From: Nematostella vectensis
Lineage: Eukaryota; Cnidaria; Anthozoa; Actiniaria; Edwardsiidae
Assembly (NCBI RefSeq): GCF_932526225.1
Contig: NC_064040.1
Location: 3,693,681-3,757,680 of the forward strand
Direction: 5' to 3'
Length of the DNA stretch: 64,000 nucleotides
Position 1 is the stretch's first letter; each line of letters opens with the position of its first letter. The position numbers and the translations under genes were made by a program. Under the pieces are notes generated by a model, which was not told where the DNA came from, made no database searches, and saw nothing but the letters and a program-made list of their open reading frames with translations. Shown here in pieces: positions 60,501 to 64,000 of the stretch.

Positions 60501-63500
60501 TCGTTTCGCTCCATCACAAGTCTTTGGTTCATTGAGATCAAGTATGATTAGTACGACCTGGGAACACTAAAAATATCCACTTGGTGAATTGTTCACAGAA
60601 AGACATGACATATTTGGTATAGCGAAAAGAGATTCTGGGAGAGCTGTGCAAAGAAGAAAAAGGTCATTACTAGGGTAAGCCAGTTCGAGTGTCCTTGGTG
60701 TTGGTTTTAGAAATAGCTTGTTTAATGACTTGTTAAAGTTCGGGTACTATACGTAGTTTTGAAGGCTACTCCTTTTATTTTCTAAAGTCATCTTCTCCAT
60801 TTGATCTCTTCTGACCCCTAGCCGCGTTAATTATCGTTATCACCGGCAATCTGCATCTGTTGACAGAAGGCTATTTGTATTGACCTTTTTGCCGGATAAG
60901 AATGATTCAGTGTGATTGGTCAAGTCGCGTGGAAGAACGCGGAATCACGAAGGCTCAAATTTCAAGATCATTTCATTGGCTGACTGGCGTTTTCCAGACG
61001 CGTTGAATTAAGGCTATTAAAGTGATGGTCTCTGATTGGTTGACCGGCGTTTTGAGGACGTGAAAACAACGCTCTCGCAAAAGTACACATTTAAATGGGA
61101 AAGTACATTTTTAAATGGGAAAGTGTTTGTTAGATCTATGTGACCTTCCAAGAACCACTGGATCAGTTACTGTATAAGCTGTCAATCCTGCCATTATCCA
61201 CCCCCTATTTTGAAATCATGTCGTGGTAGTATGTGAGTGGATTTATAGTATATACCTATAGTATACTTTGTTATTAATTTGACATAATAAATTGAAATAA
61301 CTTCCAGCTAAAGATGGCTCAAGGCATGGATGGTTAGACACTTACCAGGCATGTATAGGTCTCGCATCGAGGGGCTACTAGCTCATGAATGATTATACCC
61401 GGGGGTTCTTCCCATGTCTATTTGATAAGGATGCTCGTCTTTTTTTTAGGGGTCTAAAATGGGGCCTCAGGTATCTTTTAGGGGCATTTTTTGTCTGAGA
61501 AGAAATATAATATTCTCTTAGAAATTTTATAGGGCTTCTTAGGTATTTTAGGGTAGCAATTTTGGGCATGAAAGTATTTTTGGGGGTATTTTCGAATTTC
61601 CTGACGAGCATCCCTATCACTTTCACCCTGAAAAAACCCTACCTGGGATTAGACCCTTACCAGGTATGTAGAGGTCAGGTGCATTGACTTCATATCGAGG
61701 AGCTACTGGTTCCTCCTTGTTGTATTGAACAGCCCAATTCTATAACGATCAGGGATGTTTGGTTAGTGAGCCAATGGTAAAAACACAGTCTACAATCAGC
61801 GACAAAACCTGTTGAAAACGGCATCTAAAAACTAGTCTTACTCAAGTTATTTACAACAGTGAACTTTTTATTACTCACACCCTCCTACCCCCATTCAAAG
61901 TTTCTTTCAAGCTTGTCAGTAAAATAATCCAACACTGATTTGGGGGAGGGGGTCTAGAGTTTTAGATTTCCATCTGAAACTGCATTCGAGGCGTTTTGTG
62001 GCTGATTGTACCTCAGTGGACCATGTATAACCTGTGTTTATTAAGAGTATAATATTGCGGCTCATTTTAAAACCACATAAAATAAACCCTTTCAAGTCTG
62101 AATAACCTTTCAACTGGACATCACTTCAAGAAGAAAATATAAAGAAAACACTACATCTATCAATTCTGAAAGGTTGACTTTAAGTAACCATTTCACCATG
62201 TTCAAATGTCAAATGACTTCAGAGCTGTTTTAAATTGTAAAACTAAATGCTATTCTGTGTGTTCATAGTTAAGAGCGAATGTGCAACATGATAAAAGTTA
62301 TGTTACATTTATCAAAAAAACTTGCTGTATTTGGGAGATAAGATTGACGGTCTCCCTCCTCCCCCTGCAACTCAGTTTACATTCTAATGTGCAAACACAT
62401 CTGATTATTCTATTGCTAAAGGGGACATAGTTATAGAATGCCTACAACACTAAATATACACACAAACCTTATGAGTGAACGGAAACAGGAGAAGCCCAAG
62501 TTTCTTGACAACATAAGAAGTGTCCACAGCAAAATAATATTTCAACTTGGATATAGAAACAAATCTGTCAAGCTGAAACACACAAACAATATATAGTGAG
62601 TTATGATATGTAACAACAAATGCACTGTAATTGCCTTTTTCAATATACACAAAAGGGTGACATTATAATAAAGAGACATTAAAATAAAAAAAACTCAATC
62701 TACACTTGCTCTCACTCACTCTCTTGGGAGTAATTTTCAAGCAAACTGTGAAAAGTAAATTGATGCATGTCCCCAGAATTGAATCGTAGTACTCAAAGCC
62801 ACTTCTATTGAATGACAGAGGAAATGGTTGAAAATTTCAACCAGAAACACACAATATTTTTGTACTTAGATCCTTTTTGCGTGCTACAGCCAAATAAAGC
62901 ATAATTACAGTTGTACACTACAGTTGGAAAGAATCTATCAAATGCAGGCATACAGTCAACCACTTATTACTGTATCTTAAATACATTTCAACTGAGTTGC
63001 TAAAACTAAAGACAATTACATTTTTCTCTACATATTCCTTTCCCTGTGAAGCCACATTGGTCCCGTACTGAAAAGCCATGTTGGTCATAGGTTGCTGCAT
63101 AAAGTCTGCCCCAGGGAATGGCATTCCCCCTTGGCCCTGGGGGTGGCTACTATGCTGTTCAGCACTAGTGTCGTCAAACAAAGGGGAGGAGCCAGCACTA
63201 TAACCACTGTGCCTTTGATGAGCTGGAATAGTCAATATAATATTAAGGCTATTAGGAATAGTCAATATAATATTAAGGCTATTAGGAATAGTCAATATAA
63301 TATTAAGGCTATTAGGAATAGTCAATATAATATTAAGGCTATTAGGAATAGTCAATAATATTAAGGCTATTTGGCTTAGGATGTGGGAGGAGGAAGCAGG
63401 GCACATAACTAAACAAAAAGGGAAGCAAATTAGTTCAAGGGAAACAGCTACATACAAACAGAAAATTAATAGGAATGGAAAAGAGACGGACAGAAACAGA

Positions 63501-63859
63501 AAGTAAAGAGCTGAAAAAAGAAAGGCGTACAGCCAGCCAGACAGAGAGACCACACAAACAGAAAATAAAGAGCTGAAAAAAGAAAGCCTAAAAGTCAGAC
63601 AGGTCAGTATACCTTTCTTTGAGACGTTCCGTTTTTGAACAGGAGGAGGGTTGAAGTAAGGACTCTCATTATCTGAAGAATTAGAAAATCAAAGAGATTT
63701 CAAGCAGAAAATGGAAACAAGATCAAGAAATAAGGGAAAGTTAACACCTTCAGAATGATTAACTATCTCTGTATATCTTCAGTTTTAGACATAAAAAAAT
63801 CATAAAGTGATGTGGTGTGAGAGACTTGCAAAACATGCAGGTCAGATACCATTAGACAT
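54546..63859 (-). CDS. yif1: YIF1 (Yip1-interacting factor), ER-Golgi membrane protein
   Basis: Nine minus-strand coding exons join in phase: one ending at 63850 (holding ATG at 63859), 63672-63613, 63222-63020, 62572-62468, 61739-61661, 55628-55571, 55342-55187, 55045-54952 and 54743-54546 (TAG). From the ATG the protein begins [14 protein letters not shown]; an open frame upstream of it (SPGLRKRVSS) may be coding if the true start is outside the window. Family hallmarks are [85 protein letters not shown] and RFTPEQLG. A long cytosolic N-terminus precedes about five TM helices. Known role: partner of YIP1 and Rab GTPases in ER-to-Golgi transport. The 61660-55629 intron is 6 kb because of a foldback transposon. 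The donor after exon 55571 is GC (CAG|GCAAGT). Confidence 0.95.
56236..61126. mobile_element. 4.9-kb foldback DNA transposon with ~1.64-kb inverted arms and TTGTTA target duplication
   Basis: The left arm 56236-~57883 and right arm ~59489-61126 are near-identical inverted copies. The tips read ACACTTYCCCATTT and AAATGGGAAAGTGT. TTGTTA lies directly outside each tip (56230-56235 and 61127-61132), so this is one insertion with a 6-bp target duplication. The ~1.6-kb centre contains further direct copies of arm pieces (57884-58080 copies 57585-57780; 58980-59235 copies 56985-57215). No transposase-like ORF is visible; a 61-codon frame in each arm is mirrored and probably chance. 6-bp duplications are known for Polintons and Dada elements, but the tips do not start with AG as Polintons do. 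It is non-autonomous and looks young because the arms match so closely. Confidence 0.9.
61346..61390 (-). pseudogene. Degenerate extra copy of a YIF1 exon end and donor
   Basis: On the minus strand this reads GTAGCCCCTCGATGCGAGAC then CTATACATGCCTG|GTAAGTGTCTAACC, paralleling the real exon (GTAGCTCCTCGATATGAAG ... CTACATACCTG|GTAAGGGTCTAATCC). It lacks about 12 bases in the middle. It lies about 0.3 kb downstream of the real exon, with a MITE between them. Confidence 0.7.
61423..61619. mobile_element. MITE between the YIF1 exon and its degenerate copy
   Basis: The left end TGATAAGGATGCTCGTC is matched by an inverted right end (TGATAGGGATGCTCGTC on the minus strand). The interior has many TTTTAGGGG and GGGTATTTT words. 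A minus-strand open frame across it has no family resemblance. Confidence 0.72.
63223..63376. repeat. 30-bp tandem repeat x5 abutting a YIF1 acceptor
   Basis: GGAATAGTCAATATAATATT followed by AAGGCTATTA repeats five times. On the minus strand the last unit ends TTGACTATTCC and passes directly into AG|CTCATC, the acceptor of exon 63222-63020, so the branch/pyrimidine region of the acceptor is part of the array. Confidence 0.92.
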
Positions 63860-64000
63860 GGAAGAGACTCTTTTACGGAGCCCAGGAGACAGTGGGTTTG
63901 AATGTGAAGACAAGAGAAAGACTTTCAGGAGAATTATATGAGCAGGTGAAAAAAATGATGGGGATGGAAAGCAGGAAAATTGGAACATAAAAAAGCTTCA

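Noticed and set aside
56819-60551. Mirrored ~60-codon frame ([18 protein letters not shown]) in both arms of the foldback element as a transposase
   Set aside because: Too short, no DDE or other catalytic signature, and the two copies are not even in the same frame after small indels.

Overview
This is a eukaryotic, intron-rich, AT-leaning animal nuclear window. Gene content, short exons, abundant MITEs and minisatellites, and a gustatory-receptor-like 7TM gene point to an anthozoan cnidarian. A sea anemone such as Nematostella fits best, but the species is my inference and not proven. No prokaryotic signals (operons, Shine-Dalgarno sites, CRISPR) are present. Gene models were built by hand from homologous protein motifs, GT/AG (one GC/AG) junctions and unbroken codon phase.

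Layout. 1-13.85 kb (+): 3' part of a PH + ArfGAP gene (ACAP-like) whose introns are packed with minisatellites and hold an antisense 5'-truncated non-LTR retrotransposon. 15.6-18.9 kb (-): complete eIF5, with a probable 5'UTR intron reaching 21.1 kb. 21.75-26.0 kb (+): menin, head to head with eIF5. 28.7-40.2 kb (+): kinesin light chain (11 exons). 41.08-44.21 kb: a 3.1-kb, 22-bp intergenic minisatellite. 45.3-47.3 kb (+): DDX49/Dbp8 RNA helicase. 47.9-49.3 kb (-): single-exon 7TM gustatory-receptor-like gene, tail to tail with DDX49. 49.6-50.06 kb: probable Penelope-like remnant. 50.4-53.0 kb (-): small signal peptide-LRR-EGF-TM protein. 54.5-63.86 kb (-): YIF1 (ER-Golgi membrane protein), split by a 4.9-kb foldback transposon in one intron.

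The genes are unrelated housekeeping or cell-biology genes (Arf trafficking, translation initiation, chromatin scaffold, microtubule transport, ribosome biogenesis, Golgi traffic) and do not form one pathway.

Main discovery. At least seven tandem duplications or arrays in four genes include an exon-intron junction in the repeat unit, so the splice donor or acceptor itself is copied, from 2 to more than 60 times. Examples: PH exon donor (5.74-7.79 kb), BAR-side exon donor (1.0-2.3 kb), KLC TPR exon donor (36.7-37.4 kb, in-frame 16-codon modules), DDX49 exon 3 acceptor, KLC exon 5 acceptor. Other arrays abut acceptors. This pattern, and the foldback element with 1.64-kb inverted arms and a TTGTTA target duplication, are the two observations I would pursue first.
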